IMG/VR virus record: IMGVR_UViG_3300037493_000909 | Span: 1-41,815 of that record | Strand: one strand, 5' to 3' | Length of the DNA stretch: 41,815 nucleotides | Origin: a virus | Shown here: positions 28,389 through 36,760 of the stretch, in pieces | How the letters are laid out: each line of letters opens with the position of its first letter | Position numbering within the stretch: the stretch's first letter is position 1 | Translations under genes and position numbers: made by a program | The notes under the pieces: model-generated | What the model was told of the DNA's origin: nothing | Seen by the model: the letters and a program-made list of their open reading frames with translations, nothing else | Databases searched by the model: none

Positions 28389-31300
28389 ATGAAGTGTGTA
28401 AATAAATCATTACCTGAGTATAAGGATTTAAAAAGAAAAACTGGTATACCTGATTTTGGATTGTCGTTAATGATAATGGAATATCAGAGTAATTTTAGCA
28501 CAGATGAATTTCCATCTGTAGGGTATTTAGTTAATAAACCAGCATTCAGCAAGAATGAAGAAATGCAAAAATTCTATGTTGATGGTTCAGGTCAGACTTT
28601 TTATATTGGATTAAAAGATAAAGAAAAATTTGATATACTTAAAAAGTACAGAGATAAATATCCATCATTAGATATTAGATTTGAAAAAGGTTTTGATAAT
28701 TCACATTTAAGGTTAGTTGCTTACAATAAACAAAGCACTGAAACTATTATTTCTAGAGAAGCATTTTTTAATCTTGTAAATGATTTATCTAAAAGATTAA
28801 ATATACCTTATGAAGAAATTACTAAAGAAAAGGCTAAAGTAATTCTTAAAGGCCATCCATATAATGGAGAAAGTGCTTTTTTCTTTAAAGGTAAAGTATA
28901 TTTTACAGAGCTAAATCTTGATGATGCTATTCACGAATTTGCACACCCTTTTGTTAGAGCAATAGCTAAAGCAAACCCCGATTTATTTATAAATATTTTA
29001 GAGCAAATAGTAAAAGAGCATCCTGAAATATATGCAAATGTTGAAAGACTATATCCAGAAGAATTTGAAAATGGAAAACCTTCAATGCTTGCTTATGAAG
29101 AAATGGCTGTAGCAGCTTTAACTAAACTAGGGGTAGGTAATATTGATACTAAGACAGGTAAATCTGTATTAGAAAGATTATGGGATACTGTATTACAAAT
29201 AATAGAAGGCCTTACAGGTATATCAGTTAAAGATTTAAAACCTACTGCTACATTACAAGACTTAGCAGATTTACTTACAAGCTATAAAGGTACTATTGAT
29301 GTATCTGATAATGCAAATTTACTTATTGAACAACCAGCATTTACTAGAAGTGCTCAACCTGCTACTATATCACTAGAACATTCTACAGCTATTGAAGCAC
29401 AGAAAGCTAGATTAGGTGATAGTGTTACACAAGCACAATTAAGTACTGTTTATAAGTTAGCTGATTCATCTATTAAATTACAAGAGTTAGATGCAGGTAC
29501 AGCACAACAAAGAACAAGATATGTTCAAAATGGTGTAGAATATGTTAGAGGCACTGAATATCTAAAAAGTATTAAAGGCCCTGATGAGCAACCAGATTAT
29601 TATGTATTTAATGAAGAGGATGAAACTAAATATGCTGAATACAGAGAATGGGGTAACCAGTATGATGATTTAGTTAAAGCTGTACTTATGGGGTACACAT
29701 TTGACGAAGCCCTTTTATTTGTATCTAATGCTCATGAAGATAGAGTAGATACAGTAGGTGATTCTATTGAAGGTGTATCAATACCTGAATCAGAATTACA
29801 AGCTGTATATGATAGTATAACTGATGTAATTGAAAATGAACTAAAAGGTTATATGTTAATACCACAAGTTGTTTTTAAATCTGATAAAAATAAAATTGCA
29901 GGTACAGCAGATATTGTAGCTATTTCACCAGACGGTAAAATTAAAATACTAGATGTTAAAAGTTCTAAAATATCATTTGAAGATTTTAAATACAAAGCAG
30001 AATATAAAAAGAATGGTGTTGTAGGTGCTTCTAAATTTAATAGATATACTGCACAGGTTAGTCTATATAAAGGTATGGCCCAAGAAGAAGGTTTTGTTTT
30101 TGAAGAAAATAATGAACTTGGTATTTTTAATATTTTATCGCTAAGTGCTAATAACAAAGTAGTAGATAGTGCAACACCTGAAGGATTGTTTTACATCAAT
30201 GGCTTTAGTTATATAGCAAACAAGTTTACAAATAATGCAGATACTAAATTAACTAAAGATGAATTAGAGTCTATTAAGAAAATCAAAATGGCTTTAGAAG
30301 AACAGCTATTTATATTAGAAAAAAACTCTAATGTTAAAGCAGGCGATTTTAAAAAGTATCAAATAGAGCAACTTAAAGTTATGCTATCTAGCATAGAACA
30401 AGGTAAAGCTTTATACGCTTTTATTGATGAAACTTATAAAACATTTATACAAAAAGAAATTGGAGGAGGTAAAGTTATTTATGGCATTAAATACAATATT
30501 AGAACACTAGCAAGTAAAATACAAGCTGGTACTGTAACAGACCAAGAAGCTTTAGATGAATTGTACTATTATAAACAACTGGTAGAAATATATGGTCCTA
30601 TTATAGATGACATCAGTGCTATATTCTCAGATAAAGATTCACCAGAAATGGCTGGTAAAATAGGAAATATTGTAGAGGCGTTTAATCAAATTAGATCAGA
30701 CTATAAAAAATCTGCTATTCCACTAACTGCTGAGATTTTATTCAACCAAGTAAATCCAGAACTTAATAAAACAATTAAAGAATTTATAAATCCTATTAAA
30801 AGAGATCTTGAAGAAATTAAAAATAAATACGGAGAAACTTCAAAAGAGTATAAAATAAAGGCTTTGTATTTAGACAAGCAGCTCACAAAATTAAAGTCAG
30901 AAGAGGGGCTGACTAAAGAAGTAATTATAAGAACCCTACAAGAAGGTAGCCTTGAAGATATCTCCACTATAGATATGTGGACTTCGCCAGCAATAAGTTC
31001 TAACAATGAACTTATATCTTTACTAGCCAAGCATTTTAAGGAAAGATCAGAAAATGCTAGACAAGAATCTATTGATTTAGAATGGACAGCTAAACAGGCT
31101 TTTGAAGACTATGTAGGTAGTGATAACTCTTTTGACCCTACAGGAGTTAATAGACCATTTTATGAATCTGTTAATGTATTTACAGGTAAATATGATGATA
31201 CAGGTAATCCTATATATGAAGAACAAGCTTATTTTATTTCTGATACAGACTACAGTAAATATGAAAAAGCTAGAGCAGATGCTTTAGCTAAATCTATTAC

Positions 31301-33473
31301 TATGGGTGTAGATGGTGGTTCTTTTATGAAAGAATGGTACAGAGCTAATACACAACTTAGACCTAAAAAAGATGTTACTGTTACTAATCCATATACAGGA
31401 GAAACTCAAATACTTGAAAAAGGATTAGATACTTTATTAGCAGAAAAAGAAGACCTTAAAGAAAGAAATATTATTACAGAAGGGGAGTTTAACTCGTTTA
31501 AAAAATCTTTAGAGGGTAGAGAAGAAAATGGTAAAGTATATTACAATAGTAATTTAACTATACCTAATAAATCTGTTTTTGGTAGTAACAAAGTTAGTTC
31601 TTTATCTCCAAAACAAAAGAAGTATTACAACTTCTTAATATCTACATATATCAAATCTCAAAATAGAGCACCAATAACTAGAAAAAATCAATACAAGTTA
31701 CCATCTGTTGTAAAACAAGGTGCTGAAAGAGCAGGGCAAAATGGATTAGTAGATTACTTTAAATACAATGTTTCAAATGCATTTAGTGTAATGGAGGAAG
31801 ATTTAGATAGATATGGTGAAAGATCATCTACTGGTGTTAGAACTATACCTATTCTATATTCTCAGAAAATGAATGCTTCTGATGTATCTAAAGATTTATT
31901 AAGGTCTATAATGTTATTTGATAGTGCTTCATTAGTATATGAAGCTAGAACAGCTACATTACCATTAGCTAAAACATTGATAGATTTATCTAGCATGGCT
32001 CCACCATTGTACAGAGATACTCTATTAAACAAAAGTGCTAATGCTTTTGCTAAATCAGCAGGTATTGACAATGAGTTTTTAAAAAGCAGTACAAATAATA
32101 TAGCTAAGTTTCTAGAAGCTTGGACTAATACACATTTGTTTGGTGAAAGTAATTTTGAATCTAAAACATCTTTCTTAGGTAAAACATTATCATTAGATAA
32201 ACTAGCTGATAGTATTAAATCAATTGCTTCTTTTACACAAATTGGAGGTATAAATCCTATTAATGCAGTAGCTAACTCTTTACAAGCTAATGTTCAATTG
32301 CTAATTGAAGCTCATGGTGGGCAATATGTTAATAAAAGAAAATTAGCTAAAGGAAAAGCTGAATATTACAAAGCACAAGCTAGTGGAGATTTTATTAAAG
32401 ATTTTAATAATGGAATAGCTACTAGTAAACTTGGTCAATTAGCAACTATATATGATGCTATGCAAGGTGAGTACTTAGATAAGTATGGTCATAAAATTAC
32501 AGGAACTACAGCTAAAAAACTATTTAGTACTGATACTTGGTTTTTTGGTCAATATCAAGGAGAACATGCAGCTGCTTTAACTATGATGATAGCATTTTTA
32601 GATTCTGTTGAGGTTACACAAAATGGAGAAAAAATTAGTCTGTATGATGCTTATGAATTAGGTAGTAACGGTAAAATAAAATTAAAAGATGGAGTTATTT
32701 TGCCTGGAAAAACTACTTCAAATAAACTAATATCTCTAACTGCTCAAAATAGATTACATGCTATTAATAAAAGAATGCATGGAGTTTATAACTCTGCAGA
32801 TAGACCAGAGTTAAAAAAATATTTTTTAGGTAGATTATTATTTATGTACAAAGATTTTGTTGTACCTGGTCTTAAAAAGAGATACAAAAATATAGGCGCA
32901 GATAATGAATTAGATGATATTACTGAAGGATTTCATACTACATTTTTTAGAATTTTAAAAAATGATTATAAAAAAATGGCTAGGCAACTCATAGGGCTAG
33001 AAAAAAGTGATTTACAGCCTTGGGAAAAAGCCAATTTAAGAAAAGCAATAATGGAAATGGGTGTAGTATGTCTTACAGGATTTGCTGTAATATTATTACA
33101 AGCACTGTTTGAAAGTGGTGATGATGATGATAAAAAATATTTAAAGCATTTATTGTTTTTAACAATGAAGTTAAATCATGAAATGGGTATTTATTTTACA
33201 TTAGGAGATCCACAAAATAAAGGACTACCTAGTGCTGGCGAAGCTTTAAAAACAATTAAACAGCCATTTGCTATTATGGGTATAATAACAAGATTATTTG
33301 ATTTTATTGATCAAATAGCTAATGATCCAACAGAAGTTTATAAAACAGATTCTGGTATATTTCAAAAAGGAGATAGCAAAGTAATGGCTAAAGGTTATAA
33401 ATTAATAGGTATTACTGGTATAAATTTTGACCCAGAACCAGCAATTAAATACCAACAAACCATGTCAAAATAA
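28389..33473 (+). CDS. Giant ejected-type virion protein: zincin, RecB-like nuclease and C-terminal hydrophobic segment
   Basis: The protein has 1694 residues. HEFAH (182-186) with E237/E238 (YEEMAVAAL) repeats the zincin layout of the vRNAP polyprotein. GTADIVAI (D508), then ILDVKSS (D522, K524) and QVSLY (Q556, Y560) form a PD-(D/E)XK core with the QxxxY motif of RecB/Cas4-type nucleases. A long helical middle follows. Near residues 1558-1575 GVVCLTGFAVILLQALF is a likely membrane segment, directly followed by an acidic run (ESGDDDDKK). It begins 33 bases after the vRNAP gene, in the same frame but separated by several stops, and ends at the hairpin closing the late block. It is probably packaged and ejected with the polymerase. 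Roles of protease and nuclease are inferred from motifs. Confidence 0.7.
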   Translation: MKCVNKSLPEYKDLKRKTGIPDFGLSLMIMEYQSNFSTDEFPSVGYLVNKPAFSKNEEMQKFYVDGSGQTFYIGLKDKEKFDILKKYRDKYPSLDIRFEKGFDNSHLRLVAYNKQSTETIISREAFFNLVNDLSKRLNIPYEEITKEKAKVILKGHPYNGESAFFFKGKVYFTELNLDDAIHEFAHPFVRAIAKANPDLFINILEQIVKEHPEIYANVERLYPEEFENGKPSMLAYEEMAVAALTKLGVGNIDTKTGKSVLERLWDTVLQIIEGLTGISVKDLKPTATLQDLADLLTSYKGTIDVSDNANLLIEQPAFTRSAQPATISLEHSTAIEAQKARLGDSVTQAQLSTVYKLADSSIKLQELDAGTAQQRTRYVQNGVEYVRGTEYLKSIKGPDEQPDYYVFNEEDETKYAEYREWGNQYDDLVKAVLMGYTFDEALLFVSNAHEDRVDTVGDSIEGVSIPESELQAVYDSITDVIENELKGYMLIPQVVFKSDKNKIAGTADIVAISPDGKIKILDVKSSKISFEDFKYKAEYKKNGVVGASKFNRYTAQVSLYKGMAQEEGFVFEENNELGIFNILSLSANNKVVDSATPEGLFYINGFSYIANKFTNNADTKLTKDELESIKKIKMALEEQLFILEKNSNVKAGDFKKYQIEQLKVMLSSIEQGKALYAFIDETYKTFIQKEIGGGKVIYGIKYNIRTLASKIQAGTVTDQEALDELYYYKQLVEIYGPIIDDISAIFSDKDSPEMAGKIGNIVEAFNQIRSDYKKSAIPLTAEILFNQVNPELNKTIKEFINPIKRDLEEIKNKYGETSKEYKIKALYLDKQLTKLKSEEGLTKEVIIRTLQEGSLEDISTIDMWTSPAISSNNELISLLAKHFKERSENARQESIDLEWTAKQAFEDYVGSDNSFDPTGVNRPFYESVNVFTGKYDDTGNPIYEEQAYFISDTDYSKYEKARADALAKSITMGVDGGSFMKEWYRANTQLRPKKDVTVTNPYTGETQILEKGLDTLLAEKEDLKERNIITEGEFNSFKKSLEGREENGKVYYNSNLTIPNKSVFGSNKVSSLSPKQKKYYNFLISTYIKSQNRAPITRKNQYKLPSVVKQGAERAGQNGLVDYFKYNVSNAFSVMEEDLDRYGERSSTGVRTIPILYSQKMNASDVSKDLLRSIMLFDSASLVYEARTATLPLAKTLIDLSSMAPPLYRDTLLNKSANAFAKSAGIDNEFLKSSTNNIAKFLEAWTNTHLFGESNFESKTSFLGKTLSLDKLADSIKSIASFTQIGGINPINAVANSLQANVQLLIEAHGGQYVNKRKLAKGKAEYYKAQASGDFIKDFNNGIATSKLGQLATIYDAMQGEYLDKYGHKITGTTAKKLFSTDTWFFGQYQGEHAAALTMMIAFLDSVEVTQNGEKISLYDAYELGSNGKIKLKDGVILPGKTTSNKLISLTAQNRLHAINKRMHGVYNSADRPELKKYFLGRLLFMYKDFVVPGLKKRYKNIGADNELDDITEGFHTTFFRILKNDYKKMARQLIGLEKSDLQPWEKANLRKAIMEMGVVCLTGFAVILLQALFESGDDDDKKYLKHLLFLTMKLNHEMGIYFTLGDPQNKGLPSAGEALKTIKQPFAIMGIITRLFDFIDQIANDPTEVYKTDSGIFQKGDSKVMAKGYKLIGITGINFDPEPAIKYQQTMSK

Positions 33474-33481
33474 AGTTAAAA

Positions 33482-33502
33482 GAGGGGCCTAATTAGCCCC
33501 TC
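33482..33502. terminator. Shared hairpin terminator between convergent blocks
   Basis: GAGGGGC and GCCCCTC form a perfect 7-bp GC-rich stem around a 7-nt loop (CTAATTA). It lies 8 bases after the stop of the last late gene and 4 bases beyond the stop of the last early gene. On the minus strand the stem is followed by TCTTTTAACTTTATTTT, a good U-tract. On the plus strand the run is weaker (CTATTTACT). It should end minus transcription well and may slow or end plus transcription. Confidence 0.8.
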
Positions 33503-33506
33503 CTAT

Positions 33507-33731
33507 TTACTCTATTGTAACTCCATAATCACTTAAAAGACCACTGAGCATATCTCTAACAGTTTGATAAGCAAGCTCAGTTTGATTATCTATTGTATCA
33601 TCATGCCTAATTTTACTTCTTAATTTTTGATCTAACTGACGAAGTACCTCTTTATAGTCTGATGCATGTACTGCATCCATAAACTCCTGCTGTTCTTCAG
33701 GCAAGTTAAATGTTATAGTAGCCTTTGCCAT
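33507..33731 (-). CDS. Small conserved-type phage protein of unknown function
   Basis: This 74-residue protein begins MAKATITFNLPEEQQEFMDAV and continues with a pattern YKEVLRQLDQKLRSKIRHDD. This strand-then-helices layout, with the LPE and LRxxI motifs, is familiar from short hypothetical proteins in many phage genomes, but I know of no assigned function. It is the last gene of the early block, starts 1 base after the stop of the preceding gene and ends 4 bases before the shared terminator, so it is co-transcribed with its neighbour. Confidence 0.75.
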   Translation of the reverse strand: MAKATITFNLPEEQQEFMDAVHASDYKEVLRQLDQKLRSKIRHDDTIDNQTELAYQTVRDMLSGLLSDYGVTIE

Positions 33732-33732
33732 A

Positions 33733-34062
33733 TTAATGAATATTATAAAGCCACTTAATAAACTTAGGAAGTCTAGCTATCTGTTCATAAGCATGCTTAC
33801 AATTATAATCTAGATTATTATGTAATGTGCGTACTCTAACATTATCTGCCTTTAGTTCCATTACTTGTTTAGAATACTCTTTAATTTTTTCATTAAGAGT
33901 ATCAAGCATTTTCTCATTAGCACTAAGCCCATTCTGTAATGAAACAATTTGAGAAATTTTCTCATTCATCAATTCAGAATGCATACCAATAATTGGTGAT
34001 ATTGGTTTAATGTTGTCTGCTGCTGCAGGCTTACGTGACTTTCTTGTTGGTTTATTTTCCAT
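33733..34062 (-). CDS. Coiled-coil protein of unknown function
   Basis: This 109-residue protein has a basic, Pro/Ala-rich N-terminus (NKPTRKSRKPAAADNIKP). A long heptad-like helical region follows (about residues 28-85: IVSLQNGLSANEKMLDTLNE and onward), ending in an aromatic tail (FIKWLYNIH). The layout suggests a small oligomeric coiled-coil protein. No enzyme motif is visible. It is the second-last gene of the early block, directly coupled to the 74-residue gene. Confidence 0.65.
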   Translation of the reverse strand: MENKPTRKSRKPAAADNIKPISPIIGMHSELMNEKISQIVSLQNGLSANEKMLDTLNEKIKEYSKQVMELKADNVRVRTLHNNLDYNCKHAYEQIARLPKFIKWLYNIH

Positions 34063-34065
34063 TGC

Positions 34066-34188
34066 TTATTTATTTGGTTGTTGTTTATAAAGATTACTTT
34101 CAATAGATTTAATTAAAGCTAGCATTTGTTTTGCTATTTTTCTAATTTCTACACGATAAAGTAAATTATCTAATTCAATTTTTTTTAT
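34066..34188 (-). other. Open 40-codon stretch in frame with, and directly after, the HNH stop codon
   Basis: Immediately after the HNH gene's TAA, the same frame stays open for 40 codons (KIELDNLLYRVEIRKIAKQM and onward, ending KQQPNK) before TAA at 34066-34068, 3 bases before the next ATG. The composition looks like a real helical protein tail. There is no ATG, GTG or TTG near its start; the only ATG would give 19 residues. It may be a remnant of a gene cut by the HNH insertion, a former C-terminus of the HNH protein, or chance. Confidence 0.3.
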
Positions 34189-34713
34189 TTATACGTCTTT
34201 ATTTATTTTTCTATTTTTCATAATCATTTGTAATGTTGGAGATAGTAATTGAAATTCTTTATAAGTAAATACATCAGATTTTAATCTATTGCATATCCAA
34301 CAACAACAAACAACATTATTTTTTTCGTACCCTTTTGTATTATCTTTTCTATCTAGCTGATGTGCTCTACTCAACCCCTTACCCCAATTTTTAGAATGTT
34401 TATTATAAACAAGTTCTGTTTTACAATAATCACAAACTGCAATTTTTATAACATTTAAAAATTCTTGAAAAGTTAATTTAAACTCAACTTTTAAATTTCT
34501 ATGATTTTTTAATTCATTATAAATATGAGCATAATCTTCTCCTTGCTGAGAACAAGATCTACATTTTCCAGAATGTGTTTTAAATGAAGAAGATTGAACT
34601 TTAAGTTCTTCATCACAACTTTTACATTTAAAAATAAATACATAATTATATTTATTTTTTTGTTTATTATAAATATTTTTTTCTTTACGAAGTGCTGTTT
34701 CTTTAATTAGCAT
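34189..34713 (-). CDS. HNH endonuclease (probable free-standing homing type)
   Basis: This 174-residue protein has an N-terminal zinc-ribbon-like part (C30, C33, C51, C54). The HNH core is CDYC (C94, C97), AHQLDRKDNTKGY (H118, D121), NNVV and CWIC (C138, C141), so the treble-clef zinc ligands and the catalytic His region are present. Such genes commonly move between phage genomes. Here it lies between the ribonucleotide reductase gene and two small genes, with its own candidate TATATTTG box 25 bases before the ATG. Its reading frame continues open for 40 codons past the stop. Confidence 0.85.
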   Translation of the reverse strand: MLIKETALRKEKNIYNKQKNKYNYVFIFKCKSCDEELKVQSSSFKTHSGKCRSCSQQGEDYAHIYNELKNHRNLKVEFKLTFQEFLNVIKIAVCDYCKTELVYNKHSKNWGKGLSRAHQLDRKDNTKGYEKNNVVCCCWICNRLKSDVFTYKEFQLLSPTLQMIMKNRKINKDV

Positions 34714-34738
34714 TATTGCAGGTTTTTGATTTATACTG

Positions 34739-34746
34739 CAAATATA
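34739..34746 (-). promoter_or_regulatory. Candidate promoter of the HNH gene
   Basis: On the minus strand TATATTTG matches the Bacteroidota TAnnTTTG box, with GTTG 20 bases upstream as a possible -33 element inside the end of the reductase gene. The ATG lies 25 bases downstream. Spacing fits the host-type promoter; activity is inferred. Confidence 0.4.
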
Positions 34747-34753
34747 CTAAAAT

Positions 34754-36673
34754 TTATTTAATTGGACAACTACCATTATCACAATCTTCAATATCAAAAT
34801 CTTTTTCTGAAACTTCTACTGTAGTAATAGGTGTTGTATTTTTAATCAATTCTTCGTATTTTTCTTTAGTTATGGTTTCATAAGGAGCTTGTACAAATCC
34901 ATGACCATGGTATAATAAAAAAGAAAGGGTTTTAAAATTATCTTGATAGTTAATTTTTAAATATTCTTTAATATCGTCTAAATCTTCTTTTTTATAATAA
35001 ACCGTACAACTAACAGAATTATCACTCCATTCAGCTTGCATTCTTTTTACCATTTCTAATTGTTGTAGCCAAGTATAATTAGCAGCAACAGGTGTTGTTT
35101 CTGGTAATTTACAAGGAAATTCAACTACCATAGTAGTATTATCGTCAGTACCATCAAATTTTTTAACAGGCTCAATAAAATAACCATGCTTTTTACATAC
35201 TTCAATTAAAGGCGAGTTTGTAGCTATTCTAATTCTTCTTATATAATAAGGTCCTGCTGGATTAGGGTGTACTCCTGGAGTTACTCCTGGTAAAAGAGAT
35301 AATGTTCCAGATGGTTTAATTGTAGTTAATTTAATACTTTCTGGAAATCCATGTTCTTTAGAATATTGTTTATCAAATTGTCTTAACCAAATATATGCAT
35401 CTTTTAACCAATCTCTTTGTTCTTCAGTAGCTTGTAAAATACCTGTAACACCAATACCCATCCTCATATTTTTATGAACAATAGATTCTGTTTCTTTTAA
35501 AGAACATTTTAAAGCTAAAGAATGTTTATTTACTCTATAAGTTAGAGGTAATATTTCTAATAGTTCTTTATAAGAAGTAATATTAGGTAAATATACTTCT
35601 GATAAACAACAAGTTTCATAATTATTTAATGATTGTTCTGCACAAGGATTAAAAATTACAACATCATTATCAGGGTAATCAAATTCATTTGTTCTACCTA
35701 TTAACCTAGCTAATCTAAGATTGATCAATCCATAAGGTTCTCCCTGTTCATAAGTATCCCAAAATTCTTTGGGTAGTAATTCAGTATTATCACAAGCTAC
35801 AGAATTATTAGACATAGCTCTCCAATTAGGTATTGGTCCTATATCCCATCTTTTTGCTTTTAAAAAATCCAAATCGTCAAAATCTCCAACAGCAATTTGA
35901 GCAGATCTTCTAACATTTCCACTAACAACGATATAACCAATAATATTCATAATATCTAAACAATCAATAGGCTTAACTTTTTGATTAGATCTATTATTAA
36001 GAATTTTACTAATTTCTGCAATTCCCCAACATAATTCTTCTGGACCACTTGCCAGACCTCCAAAGCTTTTGATAGCAGCTCCTTTACTTCTAATAAGTTG
36101 AGTGCTATAAGTAAATCCTTCTCCACTATAAAAATGTGCTTTTAATACTTTAGCTAAAAATTTTACCCAACCTTCTCTTGTATCAGGAATAATAAAATCC
36201 GCTGATGAATTATCAACCCTTTCAATTTTAATTTTCTTTTTTACTTTAGGAAGTTGATACACATATTCTTTTTGAATATTATAACCAACTCCACTACCTA
36301 GCATTAACATGTCAAAAGCCCAAGTAAAAGGTCTAATTGGTGAATCTACTACAACTCCAGCACAATTCTGTAAACTAGGTAACCCCAATCTATCAACAGT
36401 TTTTGTACCTAATTGCCACATAAATCTACCAGCAACAGACCATTTAAGACTCATTCTAGTATCATAATAAAACTGTTTTTCTTGAGTAGTAAAATTAATA
36501 CCTAACTGTTTTTCACAAGCATTTAATTCTCTTAAAACAACTTGTGAAAATTCTTCTGTTTTAGAAGAAGGATTGTCTTCATTTAATCTTCTAGCATAAG
36601 TTCTTTTAAAGGTAATATATCCTATTTCCCCCCAATTTACTTTTTTACCATCTGTTTGTACTTCTATATTCAT
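34754..36673 (-). CDS. nrdJ: Adenosylcobalamin-dependent (class II) ribonucleoside-triphosphate reductase, monomeric type
   Basis: The enzyme reduces ribonucleotides to deoxyribonucleotides for phage DNA synthesis, using a B12 cofactor and no oxygen. In the 639 residues, C104 (LQNCAG) and C355 form the redox pair. N342-P-C344-A-E346 carries the radical Cys with Asn and Glu. The spacings N-C-E and C344 to C355 equal those of Lactobacillus RTPR (N406, C408, E410, C419). The C-terminal C631...C636 (CDNGSCPIK) matches the RTPR shuttle pair. The KPSGTLSLLPG loop is also present. It is about 100 residues shorter than RTPR (739) but keeps all the catalytic residues. It is preceded by a terminator and a promoter-like box, so it forms its own unit. 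Confidence 0.92.
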   Translation of the reverse strand: MNIEVQTDGKKVNWGEIGYITFKRTYARRLNEDNPSSKTEEFSQVVLRELNACEKQLGINFTTQEKQFYYDTRMSLKWSVAGRFMWQLGTKTVDRLGLPSLQNCAGVVVDSPIRPFTWAFDMLMLGSGVGYNIQKEYVYQLPKVKKKIKIERVDNSSADFIIPDTREGWVKFLAKVLKAHFYSGEGFTYSTQLIRSKGAAIKSFGGLASGPEELCWGIAEISKILNNRSNQKVKPIDCLDIMNIIGYIVVSGNVRRSAQIAVGDFDDLDFLKAKRWDIGPIPNWRAMSNNSVACDNTELLPKEFWDTYEQGEPYGLINLRLARLIGRTNEFDYPDNDVVIFNPCAEQSLNNYETCCLSEVYLPNITSYKELLEILPLTYRVNKHSLALKCSLKETESIVHKNMRMGIGVTGILQATEEQRDWLKDAYIWLRQFDKQYSKEHGFPESIKLTTIKPSGTLSLLPGVTPGVHPNPAGPYYIRRIRIATNSPLIEVCKKHGYFIEPVKKFDGTDDNTTMVVEFPCKLPETTPVAANYTWLQQLEMVKRMQAEWSDNSVSCTVYYKKEDLDDIKEYLKINYQDNFKTLSFLLYHGHGFVQAPYETITKEKYEELIKNTTPITTVEVSEKDFDIEDCDNGSCPIK

Positions 36674-36696
36674 TTATATTTTATTTTTAAAGGGAG

Positions 36697-36704
36697 CAAA
36701 TATA
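36697..36704 (-). promoter_or_regulatory. Candidate promoter of the ribonucleotide reductase gene
   Basis: On the minus strand TATATTTG (TAnnTTTG) lies 23 bases before the reductase ATG. A TTTG 18 bases upstream (36723-36726) could be the -33 box and is embedded in the 3' arm of the terminator hairpin. This is one of the better-matched promoter candidates in the window. Confidence 0.5.
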
Positions 36705-36712
36705 ATAATAAA

Positions 36713-36750
36713 ACCCACACACCAAACATTTGATTGTCTGATGTATGGGT
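36713..36750 (-). terminator. Long rho-independent-type terminator after the phosphoesterase gene
   Basis: In minus-strand RNA, 16 consecutive pairs form between 36735-36750 and 36713-36728 around a 6-nt loop, followed by a U-rich run (TTTTATTATTATATTT). Three pairs are G-U wobbles, which would become A-C mismatches in plus-strand RNA, so the structure is selected for minus-strand transcripts. It lies 10 bases after the phosphoesterase stop and overlaps the candidate -33 box of the reductase promoter. Confidence 0.85.
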
Positions 36751-36760
36751 ATTTTTATTA

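Noticed and set aside
28353-28391. Read-through from the vRNAP gene into the same-frame 1694-residue gene
   Set aside because: TGA is followed at once by TAA, and further in-frame stops (TAA and TAG) precede the ATG at 28389.
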